From contig DKKT01000065.1 in assembly GCA_002455425.1 (NCBI GenBank), positions 23,025 through 87,024 of the forward strand: a DNA stretch of 64,000 bases, in the 5' to 3' direction. Below the pieces are notes generated by a model. The model ran no database searches and had not been told where the DNA came from. It saw only the letters and a list, made by a program, of their open reading frames with translations. Shown piece after piece: positions 1-7,711 of the stretch. The stretch comes from Chthonomonas sp. UBA6659. Its GTDB lineage: Bacteria; Armatimonadota; Fimbriimonadia; Fimbriimonadales; Fimbriimonadaceae. The translations under genes and the position numbers were made by a program. Each line of letters opens with the position of its first letter. Position 1 is the first letter of the stretch.

Positions 1-909
1 CTCAACCCCCTCGGAAGCGTCAAGGATCGCATCGCCGCGTACATTCTCCAAGAAGCCACCCGACGCGGTGACCTCCGTCCCGGACAGCCGATCGTCGAAG
101 CGACGAGCGGCAATACAGGGATCGCGTTCTCCTACTATGCGAGTCGCGCCGGACATCCCGTGACCATCGTGATGCCCGAACATATGACCGAAGAGCGGAA
201 GGACCTCATCCGCACGATCGGGGCGCGCCTGGAGCTCTGCTCACAAGAGGGATCGTTCGCCGAGGCAGCCGCCATCCGTGACCGGATCGCCGCGAACACG
301 GGCGCGTTCAACCCTGACCAGTTTTCCAACGCCCTCAACACCGAGTGCCACCGACTCACGACCGGAGCGGAGATCGTCGAGCAGGCCGAGTCCGTCCCCG
401 AGGAGGCCGTGTTCGTGGCCGGTGTGGGAACGGGAGGAACCCTGATCGGGGTCGGCGATGCGCTCCGGGCCGCGTGGCCCCATGTCGAACTGGTCGCCGT
501 CGAGCCCGCCGAAGCCGCCGTCATGACCTCAGGGCCGAATGGTCCCCACGGCATTTTCGGGATCGGTGACGGCTTCATCCCTGCGTTGGCGGGTGACGGA
601 GAAGGCGGGCTGCACCCGGGGATCGACGCGGTCGAAGTGGTCTCGACCGCCGAGGCGATGGACGCGGCTCGCGAACTCGCTCGGGACTACGGTCTCTGCG
701 TCGGCGTTTCGTCAGGCGCGAACTTCGTCGTGGCCCGACGCCGGCGTGCGCCCGGCAAGACCGTCGTCACGGTGTTCGCCGACGGCCACCACAAGTACCG
801 CAGTGCCGGGCTCGCCGAGAACTCCGAGGGCTGTCCCTTCCAAGAAACCTGCGGTCACAGCGAACTCTGCGCCTTGCTCGAACGGATCAAGTCTTCCGCC
901 GAAGCGTAG
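1..909 (+). CDS. Cysteine synthase / PLP-dependent beta-replacement enzyme (5' truncated by window edge)
   Basis: The open frame runs from base 1, so the N-terminus lies outside the window. The visible part starts with NPLGSVKDR, the lysine that forms the PLP Schiff base in O-acetylserine sulfhydrylases. It is followed by TSGNTG (substrate loop), GVGTGGTLIG (phosphate-binding loop) and VSSGAN. The family makes cysteine from O-acetylserine or a related acceptor plus sulfide in the cytoplasm. CysK, CysM and cystathionine beta-synthase core types cannot be separated on what is visible. The C-terminus is odd: after the normal fold end it carries CPFQETCGHSELC, three cysteines and a histidine in 13 residues. 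The last 55 bases overlap the convergent decarboxylase gene. Confidence 0.93.
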   Translation, partial: LNPLGSVKDRIAAYILQEATRRGDLRPGQPIVEATSGNTGIAFSYYASRAGHPVTIVMPEHMTEERKDLIRTIGARLELCSQEGSFAEAAAIRDRIAANTGAFNPDQFSNALNTECHRLTTGAEIVEQAESVPEEAVFVAGVGTGGTLIGVGDALRAAWPHVELVAVEPAEAAVMTSGPNGPHGIFGIGDGFIPALAGDGEGGLHPGIDAVEVVSTAEAMDAARELARDYGLCVGVSSGANFVVARRRRAPGKTVVTVFADGHHKYRSAGLAENSEGCPFQETCGHSELCALLERIKSSAEA

Positions 910-2777
910 AGGGCCTCGACCAGTTCGGCGAGGAAGTAGCGACCGCGTTCCCGAGCTGCGTCGTACCACGGATTCATGAGCACGCAGCGGAGCAGAAACA
1001 CGCCGTCCTCCGCGAACGCATCCCCCGACACCCCGAGTGCCTCAAGGAACGGCGCGACCGCGTGGGTCCGGTATTGACGCGGGCTGAGCGTGGTTCTGCT
1101 TACGAAGAACTCTTGATCGTAGACCCGGTGCGAAGAGGTCTCGGAGACGGTGAATCGCGCATAGACCGCCCGGTTGAGGGCGTTGATTTCCGAGAGCGAA
1201 GCCCCGCCGGCCGATGGCCGAAAGGCGAAGCAGACGATGTTCGAACCGGGTCGTGTCAGGGGAACCGCCACCACCGAGCCTGGTCTCCATTCGGGGTAAG
1301 AGGTCAACAGCGCGTGGAGCTCGGTTGCGTTGCGCACCGTTTGCCGGATCAGGCGGCCAAGCCCGTCTGAATCCAACGGAATCAGCGTGTGACTGAGCCA
1401 CACCCCCGCGGCCGCCGCTCCCGGTTTGCTCCCTTCAAGAATGTAGACCCCGATTCCTTCGGTACGTCGCTCGGCCTCGGGATCGGCGGCCTCGTCCTCC
1501 AGGTACGGCGCTTCTTGACGCAGCAATGGCTTCACGAGGTCCGAACGGAAGCAAACGGCTCCCGCCGGATACGGCACGTAGCCCAGCTTGTGCGGATCGA
1601 TCGCGATCGAGTCGGCTTGCCCCAACTCGTCCAGGGCATCGCAGGCGTCATGGTTCGGCAGGTCGAGCGGAACGCGCCGCATTTCACCCGCGATCTTCGC
1701 GTCCACAAACGGATCCCCAAGTCCGATGCGAGCGGGGCGGGTCATCGTCCGCAGGTAGCCCCCATAGGCGGCGTCGGCGTGAAGCCAGAACGACGCGAGC
1801 CCCGCGGACTCGCGACGACGGCGGAGCGCGACGATTTGATCGATCGGATCGATCGCCCCCTCCTCGGTCGTCCCGATGATCGCGACCACGGCGATCACCC
1901 GGGCTTGTTCGCGATCCAGACGCTCGAGATGAGCTTCAAGGTCGGAGACCTCCATCCGGAAGTGCCGATCGACGCCGATCGAAACGATCCCCTGGCGACC
2001 GACACCGAGAATGTCGACCGCCTTGTCGAAACAGTAATGATGGGTTTCGGGAACGAGAAGGACCGGACGGCGACCGTCTTGCGCCGCCACGGCCGCCAGC
2101 CCCCGCTCGGGCACGCACCAGGTCGATCGAAGATACTCCGCGACGACCGACCTTGATCCGATACCCCGCGTCCTTTCAGCGTCGGTGAAGACCGCCGCGA
2201 ATGCCTCCAGCACTTTGCTGGGTGATCCAGGGGTCGGCACGTGATCCAGTCCCAACGACGCTCGGGTCTCGACGATCGCGTCCGGCAGATAGGCGACCGT
2301 TCGAGCGACCCAGAGCGCCTCCAGATTGGCGATGGTGCCTCCGCTAGTGAGGTGGCCCCAGCTGGTCGGCCCGTAGCCCAGCATCTCGCCGATCATCCGA
2401 CACGCTTCGAGTTCGAGTCGGTTCGTGACCGGCGCGACTTCGCGAGTCACGTTGTTCGGGTTGTAGAGCATCGCCGCGAAGTAGCCGGCGATGCTCGGCA
2501 ACGTCTGCTCCGCAAGCATATGAGCGGCGTAACGCGGGCTTTGGAACGGGAAGTCGGCCTTGAGCCGGGCGAGGAGTTCGAGCAGCCGGTCGTCGAACGC
2601 GTCGCGGAACGCCTCACCCTCACGCCGCGAGCGCGAGTCGACGACGACGCCGTCCTCAGGGAAGTAATTGCGCCGCCAGGCATAGTAGTCCTGGACGATG
2701 CGGTCAAGCCTCGCCTCGAACCACTCGGCGTTCTCAGCCTTGGGTCCAGCGAACCATGCGGACAGTCCGTCGCTCAC
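855..2777 (-). CDS. Group II pyridoxal-dependent decarboxylase (aromatic amino acid / glutamate decarboxylase type)
   Basis: This 640-residue protein belongs to the PLP-dependent group II decarboxylases. It has TSGGTIAN near residues 144-151, a PLP-stacking histidine in ETHHY (H246), the PLP aspartate in HADAAYGG (D335), and the Schiff-base lysine in DPHKLGY (K397). The family decarboxylates glutamate, aspartate or aromatic amino acids; the substrate cannot be read here. It is longer than the usual 450-550 residues. The start is GTG, chosen because a TAAACT hexamer lies exactly 6 nt upstream; that hexamer overlaps the fabD stop codon. The gene follows fabD on the same strand by 9 nt, and its tail overlaps the cysteine synthase gene by 55 nt. 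Confidence 0.9.
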   Translation of the reverse strand: MSDGLSAWFAGPKAENAEWFEARLDRIVQDYYAWRRNYFPEDGVVVDSRSRREGEAFRDAFDDRLLELLARLKADFPFQSPRYAAHMLAEQTLPSIAGYFAAMLYNPNNVTREVAPVTNRLELEACRMIGEMLGYGPTSWGHLTSGGTIANLEALWVARTVAYLPDAIVETRASLGLDHVPTPGSPSKVLEAFAAVFTDAERTRGIGSRSVVAEYLRSTWCVPERGLAAVAAQDGRRPVLLVPETHHYCFDKAVDILGVGRQGIVSIGVDRHFRMEVSDLEAHLERLDREQARVIAVVAIIGTTEEGAIDPIDQIVALRRRRESAGLASFWLHADAAYGGYLRTMTRPARIGLGDPFVDAKIAGEMRRVPLDLPNHDACDALDELGQADSIAIDPHKLGYVPYPAGAVCFRSDLVKPLLRQEAPYLEDEAADPEAERRTEGIGVYILEGSKPGAAAAGVWLSHTLIPLDSDGLGRLIRQTVRNATELHALLTSYPEWRPGSVVAVPLTRPGSNIVCFAFRPSAGGASLSEINALNRAVYARFTVSETSSHRVYDQEFFVSRTTLSPRQYRTHAVAPFLEALGVSGDAFAEDGVFLLRCVLMNPWYDAARERGRYFLAELVEALYASAEDLIRSSKAQSSL

Positions 2778-2783
2778 CGCCCG

Positions 2784-2789
2784 AGTTTA
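2784..2789 (-). promoter_or_regulatory. -10 hexamer TAAACT, 6 nt before decarboxylase GTG
   Basis: TAAACT then six bases then GTG at 2777, with no Shine-Dalgarno sequence. It overlaps the fabD stop codon. It fits the leaderless pattern repeated through the window; no clear -35 is visible. Confidence 0.45.
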
Positions 2790-3716
2790 TCGGGAATCGA
2801 GCACTGCGCGGGTCGAGGCCAGGCTCTCGATGTCGCCCACGCGAAGGCCATCTGCTTCGCGGTCGATCCGTTTGAGGAGCCCGGACAGCACGTCTCCCGC
2901 TCCACACTCGACGAACGTGTTCACCCCGAGGGTGCGCATCGTCAGAACCGACTCGGTCCAACGGACCGGTGCCTCCATCTGAAGTTCGAGGAGACCGGGC
3001 CACGCGCTCGGATCGGTCACCGGCTCGGCGGTGGCGTTCGCGACGACCGGCATCCGTCCCGGGCGGAACTCGACCTCGCGGAGGGCCGCTCCCATCTCCG
3101 CCGCGGCCTCGGTCATGAGCGGACTGTGGAACGCCCCGCTGACGTTCAAGGAAAGCACGCGCTTGGCACCGGCCTCGCTCGCCAGCTCACCGGCTCGGGC
3201 GACGCCCTCCACCGATCCACTGATCACGAGTTGACCCGGACAATTGTCGTTCGCGATCACGACGACGCCAACATCGCTCGCTGCCTGGCAGACGCCCTCG
3301 AGTGCTTCGCGCTCGAGGCCGAGGACCGCCGCCATCGCTCCGGGTCTTGCCTGTCCGCTGGCAGCCATGAGAAGACCGCGCCGCCTCACGAGGCGGGCGC
3401 CGTCCTCGACCGTGAGGAACCCGGCCGCTGCAAGCGCCGCATACTCGCCGACGCTATGGCCGGCGGCGATCCCGAACGCGGCCTCCCGATCGAGTGCCGC
3501 GAACGCGGCGACCCCGCAGGTGAAAAGCGCGACCTGGGCGTTCTCGGTTTGACGCAGAGTGTCTTCGTCAGTCTCGAAGCAGAGTGCGGCGACATCGAAG
3601 CCGAGCGCGTCGCCGGCTCGCGCGAACACTTCGGCGGCGTGTGGCTCGGATTCGAACAGTTCTCGGCCCATTCCGGGCTTCTGCGACCCCTGACCAGGGA
3701 AGACGGCGGCAACCAT
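2787..3716 (-). CDS. fabD: Malonyl-CoA:ACP transacylase
   Basis: A 309-residue protein that transfers malonyl groups from CoA to acyl carrier protein for fatty acid synthesis. It begins MVAAVFPGQGSQKPGMG, with the family GQGSQ motif. The nucleophile sits in GHSVGEYAALAAAG (S88) and the catalytic histidine in GAFHSPLM (H197). An upstream ATG would add 18 residues but would read into the divergent promoter, so the ATG directly before VAAVFPGQG is used. No other fab genes are next to it, which is unusual because fabD normally sits with fabH/fabG/acpP. It is divergent from the M42 peptidase with only 40 nt between the two starts. Confidence 0.95.
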   Translation of the reverse strand: MVAAVFPGQGSQKPGMGRELFESEPHAAEVFARAGDALGFDVAALCFETDEDTLRQTENAQVALFTCGVAAFAALDREAAFGIAAGHSVGEYAALAAAGFLTVEDGARLVRRRGLLMAASGQARPGAMAAVLGLEREALEGVCQAASDVGVVVIANDNCPGQLVISGSVEGVARAGELASEAGAKRVLSLNVSGAFHSPLMTEAAAEMGAALREVEFRPGRMPVVANATAEPVTDPSAWPGLLELQMEAPVRWTESVLTMRTLGVNTFVECGAGDVLSGLLKRIDREADGLRVGDIESLASTRAVLDSR

Positions 3717-3722
3717 CGCCCG

Positions 3723-3728
3723 GTTGTA
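3723..3728 (-). promoter_or_regulatory. Candidate -10 TACAAC for fabD
   Basis: TACAAC lies 6 nt before the fabD ATG. The last base departs from the TANNNT consensus, so this is weaker than other cases. It faces away from the M42 promoter inside the same 40-nt gap. Confidence 0.35.
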
Positions 3729-3744
3729 CCTCTGCGGTGTGAGC

Positions 3745-3750
3745 CAGAAT
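3745..3750 (+). promoter_or_regulatory. -10 hexamer CAGAAT, 6 nt before M42 peptidase ATG
   Basis: CAGAAT, six bases, then ATG at 3757, without a ribosome binding site. It decides the start over an upstream in-frame codon at 3724. Confidence 0.45.
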
Positions 3751-3756
3751 ACAGCC

Positions 3757-4803
3757 ATGTCTCGGTTCACGATTTCGAGCGACTACCTGATTCGCGTGCT
3801 GACCGACCTCCTGAACACGCCCAGTCCGACCGGAGACACAGAATGGGCGATCTCCTTCGTGCAGCAAGAGCTCGACAGCCTCGGGATCCCGAGCGTCCGC
3901 ACCTACAAGGGTGCGCTGGTCGCGCACCTGGAGGGCCTGCGCGACGATCATCCCCGCGCCGTGACCGCACACGTCGACACCCTCGGCCTGATGGTGTCGC
4001 GCATCAAGAAGAGCGGTCGCCTCGAACTCACGGCGCTCAACGGGATCATGTGGCCGACGATCGAGAGCGAAGGCGTCTGGATCGCGACGCGAAACGGACG
4101 CCAGATTCGAGGCTCGATCGTGTTGGAGAACGGTGCCGCCCACGTGAACAAAGAGGCAGGCAAGGCGTCGCGCAACGCCGAGAACCTCGAGGTCCGGATC
4201 GACGAACGCACCAACTCGGACGAAGAGACCCGGGTCCTCGGCATCGAAGTCGGGGACTACGTTTACATCGATCCGCGAGTCGAAGTGAGCCAAAGCGGTT
4301 TCATCCGCTCGCGATTCCTCGACGACAAGGCCTGTGTCGCTTGCTTGCTCGCGGCGATCAAAGCGCAGCGCGACGCCGGGGTGAGTCCCGCCCAGCGAAC
4401 CCACTTCCTCGTCAGCAACTACGAGGAGGTTGGCCACGGCGGCTTCGACGGGCTTCCCGAAGACCTCGCCGAACTCGTCGTTGCGGATATGGCCGTGGTC
4501 GGCGACGGACGCGCAGGCGACGAATTCCACTGCAGCATCTGTCTCAAAGACTCGAGTGGCCCCTACAGTCGTCGCCTGACCGAGAAGCTTCGTACCATCG
4601 CGGACCGAGCCGGGGTCGAGTTGCGGGCCGACATCTACCCGCACTACGGGAGCGACGGATCGGCCTACTGGAGCATGGGCGGACGAGCCGAGGTCGCACT
4701 GATCGGACCGGGCGTCGACACGAGCCACGGGTACGAGCGCACCCACAGCGAGGCGCTGATCGATACGGCGCTCCTGATGGCCGAATACCTCCTCGAAGAA
4801 TAG
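3757..4803 (+). CDS. M42-family metalloaminopeptidase
   Basis: A 348-residue co-catalytic metallopeptidase of the M42 (glutamyl aminopeptidase / TET-like) family, expected to trim peptides in the cytoplasm. Metal and catalytic motifs are visible: AHVDTLG (first His and catalytic Asp), FLDDKA (bridging Asp), NYEEVGHGG (catalytic Glu and metal Glu), VADMAVVGDG (metal Asp) and the final ligand in ERTHSEA. The insert between about residues 90 and 170 matches the extra domain of this family. The start was set at MSRFTIS by the CAGAAT hexamer. It is divergent from fabD and is followed after 42 nt by a TetR gene on the same strand. Confidence 0.88.
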   Translation: MSRFTISSDYLIRVLTDLLNTPSPTGDTEWAISFVQQELDSLGIPSVRTYKGALVAHLEGLRDDHPRAVTAHVDTLGLMVSRIKKSGRLELTALNGIMWPTIESEGVWIATRNGRQIRGSIVLENGAAHVNKEAGKASRNAENLEVRIDERTNSDEETRVLGIEVGDYVYIDPRVEVSQSGFIRSRFLDDKACVACLLAAIKAQRDAGVSPAQRTHFLVSNYEEVGHGGFDGLPEDLAELVVADMAVVGDGRAGDEFHCSICLKDSSGPYSRRLTEKLRTIADRAGVELRADIYPHYGSDGSAYWSMGGRAEVALIGPGVDTSHGYERTHSEALIDTALLMAEYLLEE

Positions 4804-4828
4804 GCCAACGCATCCCCGGGCAGGTTCG

Positions 4829-4844
4829 AAACGTCTCACCGTTT
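4829..4844 (+). promoter_or_regulatory. Inverted repeat AAACG-N6-CGTTT before tetR, possible operator
   Basis: A 5-bp-arm palindrome ends one base before the TetR ATG. TetR proteins often autoregulate through palindromes at their own promoter. The arms are short, so this is tentative. Confidence 0.25.
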
Positions 4845-4845
4845 G

Positions 4846-5406
4846 ATGAACAAGCGGCAGGAGATTCTCGAAGCGGCGTTCGACATGCTCGCGACCGATG
4901 GCCTCGAATCCGTCCATGCGCGCACAGTGGCCGCCCGCGTGGGGGTCAACCACGCCGCCGTCCACTACTACTTCCGCACGCGTGAAGACCTGTTGCTGGC
5001 CGTGTTCGCGCTCCTAAAGGAACGGTTCGAGGCGGACCGCGAGCGCTTTCTGGCGACGGCGTCGAGCCCCGCCGGTCGGGTCGAGGCGCTGGTGCTTCAA
5101 GGCGAGGCGTATTGCAAGCCGAACAGCCGCCTTATCCGCGCGCTCTCCGGGCTCCTTGCCGCCTCCCGCGGGATACCGTCCCTCAAGACGGCTCTCGAGG
5201 AGTTCGTCGCGACCTGGGCGAAGGGACTCAAGAAGGAGATCGACGCGGCGCGCGGCACGGGAGGTGTTCGGGCCGACTCACAGTTCGCGGACGGCGACAG
5301 CCTGCTTGCCGCGATCCTCGGCGCGGGTCTGATCGCGCAGGTGCGGGAAAACAACCGCTTCGCCGCGAAGCACTTCGACCGTGTTGTGAACGACCTCATG
5401 GCCTGA
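4846..5406 (+). CDS. TetR/AcrR-family transcriptional regulator
   Basis: A 186-residue regulator. The N-terminal helix-turn-helix is clear: RQEILEAAFDMLATDGLESV, then RTVAARVGVNHAAVHYYFRTREDLL, ending in the YYF motif of the recognition helix. The C-terminal ligand-binding part (about residues 60-186) is helical and not recognisable to a subfamily. The ATG at 4846 is preferred over the overlapping TTG at 4843. Its target is unknown. It lies 42 nt after the M42 peptidase, and no efflux or acyl-CoA genes that would hint at a ligand are nearby. Confidence 0.9.
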   Translation: MNKRQEILEAAFDMLATDGLESVHARTVAARVGVNHAAVHYYFRTREDLLLAVFALLKERFEADRERFLATASSPAGRVEALVLQGEAYCKPNSRLIRALSGLLAASRGIPSLKTALEEFVATWAKGLKKEIDAARGTGGVRADSQFADGDSLLAAILGAGLIAQVRENNRFAAKHFDRVVNDLMA

Positions 5407-5529
5407 CGAGGGCCGCTCGCGTCCCTGGAACGGTGCTTGAGCTTCTTCGATCAACTCGCCGCGCACTCTGAAGTCTCCGACGCGACGAAGGTCCTGAGAG
5501 AGCAGCGCGAGGTACTGCGCCGGGGCAAG

Positions 5530-5580
5530 GGGTCGGATTCCGCCGGGGCCGCCGAGGGCGGACTCGGCGTCATCCGACCC
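5530..5580 (+). repeat. Nested perfect inverted repeats in the tetR-pheT gap
   Basis: The outer arms GGGTCGGAT (5530-5538) and ATCCGACCC (5572-5580) are a perfect 9-bp pair. They enclose CGCCGAG (5550-5556) and CTCGGCG (5563-5569), a perfect 7-bp pair with a 6-nt loop. No T-run follows. It could end the tetR transcript or be a structured upstream element of pheT. The rest of the 259-nt gap shows no convincing gene. Confidence 0.5.
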
Positions 5581-5647
5581 AGGGCTTGGCCTCTGGGCCG
5601 GCGCGGAACCGAGTCCCACGGCCCGCCCGGTTCCCGGTGATCCGGGC

Positions 5648-5653
5648 TAGAAT
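5648..5653 (+). promoter_or_regulatory. -10 hexamer TAGAAT upstream of pheT
   Basis: TAGAAT lies 12 nt before the pheT ATG, giving a very short leader. A GGGGAA stretch between them could act as a weak ribosome binding site. Confidence 0.4.
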
Positions 5654-5665
5654 CGGGGAAGTCCC

Positions 5666-7711
5666 ATGAAGATTCCGTTTCCGATGCTGTTGGACCTGGT
5701 CGAGACCCGCATGAGCGCCGCCGAAATCGGCGATCTTCTCACGATGGCGGGATTCGAGCTCGAGGGCCTCGAGGTCGTCGAAGGTGACCCCGTACTCGAT
5801 ATCAAGGTCGTCGCCAACCGCGGGGACGGCCTCTCGGCGATGGGCCTCGCCCGCGAAATCCTCGCCAAGGACCCCGACGCCAAGCCGACCGCCCTCTACG
5901 AAGCGGCCGTCGGCCGGTTCGCGATGCCGGACGAGGGGACCGGCCTACCCACCTCGGTCACGGTCGAGACGCCGGCCTGTACGCGTTACGCCTGTCGACT
6001 TTTCGAAAACGTCGCGAACGGGGCGTCCCCCGACTGGATGCAGCAGCGCCTGCGCCAGGCGGGGATGCGACCGATCAGTCTGCTTGTCGACCTCACGAAC
6101 TACGTGCTCCTCGAACAGGGACAGCCGCTGCACGCGTTCGATTTCGATCGACTCGCCGGTAAGCGCATCGTCGTCCGGCAGGCTCGCGACGGGGAGCATC
6201 TCACGACCCTCGATGGAGCCGACCACGAACTACAGCCGAACCAGATGATGATCTGCGACGCCGAAAGGCCTGTCGCCGTCGCCGGCGTCATGGGCGGCCT
6301 CGACACCGAAGTGACCGAAGCCACGCGGACGATGCTCCTTGAGTCGGCGCACTTCGTGAATACGTCGGTCCGCAAGACCCGCAAACAATTGGGGCTCAGC
6401 ACCGAGGCCAGCTATCGATTCGAACGGTCAGTCGATCCGGATGGGGTCGTCGCCGCGCTCAACCGGTTCCTGATGCTCTACCAAGGCTGCAGCGGGCAAG
6501 ACGCCGCGCCCGGTGTGATCGACGTCTACCCGGGACGAGCGACGGTCACCCCGATCAACGTACGGATGTCGCGCACGACGCGGCTCCTCGGCATGGATGT
6601 CCCTGGGTTGGAAGCCCGCGGGCACCTCGAACGCCTCGGATTCGCGGTCGATGGTAACGGTGAGCCGTTCCGCGTCACGGCTCCGAGCTGGCGCCCCGAC
6701 ATCGTCCGAGAAGACGACGTGATCGAGGAGATCGGGCGCGTACACGGTTACGAGAAGATCCCGGAGGCGGCTCCACAGGGTCAAACGCCCCAAGGCGGGG
6801 TTCACGGCATCGACCACTTCAAGGATCGGGCCCGCGAGACCATGCTCCGCAGCGGCTTCACCGAGATCATGAGCCACTCGCTCCGCGACCGACACCTACT
6901 CGACTTCCGCGACAACGACCGGGTCGAGGTCCGGAACCCCCACGCCCCCGAAATGGCGCTGCTGCGCAACAGCCTTCTGCCCGCGCTGGCGGAGGCCGCC
7001 CAGCGTAACGGTGGTCGCGACCTTCACCTTTTCGAGATCGGTCGGGTGTTCGTCAAGGGCGAAATCCAAATCGACGAGAGCCCCGAACTGGCGCTCCTGA
7101 GCACGGGCGCGCTGTTCCCGCTCCACTTCAAGACGCCGAATCCGTCGCAGGCCGACTTCTTCAGCATCAAGGGCACGGTCGAAGAACTCGCTCGCGCCCT
7201 GGAGGTCCCGATTCACTTCGACCGCCCCCTGATCCCGGATCCCCGCCTTCATCCGAGTCGCCAGTCGAGCGTCCTGGCCGATCACGGCAACCTCCACATC
7301 GGCGTGTTCGGACAGATCCATCCCGACCTCGCCGAAGAGCTCGATCTCCCGGCCCAGACGATGCTGGCCGAACTCGATCTCCTCGTTCTCTTCATGGAGC
7401 GCGAGGAGGGCGCGAAGTTGCGCGACATCAGCCGGAACCCAGCCGTTCGGCGCGACATCTCGGTGCTCCTCGATAAGTCGGTGCCTTACGTCGACGTCGA
7501 AACCGCGATCCGATCGGCGTGCGGATCCGTGCTCGAACGGCATTGGCTGTTCGACGTCTACGAGGGCCCCAACATCGACCCCGGATCGCGGAGCCTCGCC
7601 ATCGCGATGCAGTTCCGCAAGCTTGGCGAAAACCTCACGGATGATGAGGCGAACCGAATTCGGGATGCGGCCGTGGAGGCGCTTGCCGGGCTGGGAGGGC
7701 GACTGCGGTAA
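5666..7711 (+). CDS. pheT: Phenylalanyl-tRNA synthetase beta subunit lacking the tRNA-binding OB domain
   Basis: This 681-residue protein pairs with PheS to charge tRNA-Phe. Order seen: B1 module split at the usual place (TMAGFELEGLE, then VANRGDGLSAMGLAREI), the B3/B4 editing domain (about 100-275, including LVDLTNYVLLEQGQPLHAFD), the B5 domain (about 290-370, ending PSWRPDIVREDDVIEEIGRVHGYEKIP), the catalytic-like core, and the C-terminal ferredoxin-fold anticodon-binding domain (RNPAVRRDISVLLDK onward). The EMAP-II-like OB fold (B2) that normally sits between the two B1 parts is absent: residue 35 leads directly to VLDIKVVANRGD. That explains the length against about 790 in E. coli. pheS is not next to it. 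The last 77 nt overlap the convergent membrane-protein gene. Confidence 0.95.
   Translation: MKIPFPMLLDLVETRMSAAEIGDLLTMAGFELEGLEVVEGDPVLDIKVVANRGDGLSAMGLAREILAKDPDAKPTALYEAAVGRFAMPDEGTGLPTSVTVETPACTRYACRLFENVANGASPDWMQQRLRQAGMRPISLLVDLTNYVLLEQGQPLHAFDFDRLAGKRIVVRQARDGEHLTTLDGADHELQPNQMMICDAERPVAVAGVMGGLDTEVTEATRTMLLESAHFVNTSVRKTRKQLGLSTEASYRFERSVDPDGVVAALNRFLMLYQGCSGQDAAPGVIDVYPGRATVTPINVRMSRTTRLLGMDVPGLEARGHLERLGFAVDGNGEPFRVTAPSWRPDIVREDDVIEEIGRVHGYEKIPEAAPQGQTPQGGVHGIDHFKDRARETMLRSGFTEIMSHSLRDRHLLDFRDNDRVEVRNPHAPEMALLRNSLLPALAEAAQRNGGRDLHLFEIGRVFVKGEIQIDESPELALLSTGALFPLHFKTPNPSQADFFSIKGTVEELARALEVPIHFDRPLIPDPRLHPSRQSSVLADHGNLHIGVFGQIHPDLAEELDLPAQTMLAELDLLVLFMEREEGAKLRDISRNPAVRRDISVLLDKSVPYVDVETAIRSACGSVLERHWLFDVYEGPNIDPGSRSLAIAMQFRKLGENLTDDEANRIRDAAVEALAGLGGRLR

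Noticed and set aside
3568..4965. 465-codon minus-strand frame opposite the M42 peptidase
   Set aside because: Shadow of the M42 and TetR genes; codon pattern and composition do not fit a protein.
2241..4985. 914-codon plus-strand frame across the decarboxylase, fabD and M42 region
   Set aside because: It is antisense to two clear genes and overlaps the start of a third; its translation is Arg/His/Asp-rich with no domain, a high-GC shadow frame.
5437..5640. 67-codon plus-strand ORF between tetR and pheT (begins SFFDQLAAHSEVSD)
   Set aside because: TTG start, no ribosome binding site or -10 at the usual spacing; its second half overlaps the nested inverted repeats and turns low-complexity.
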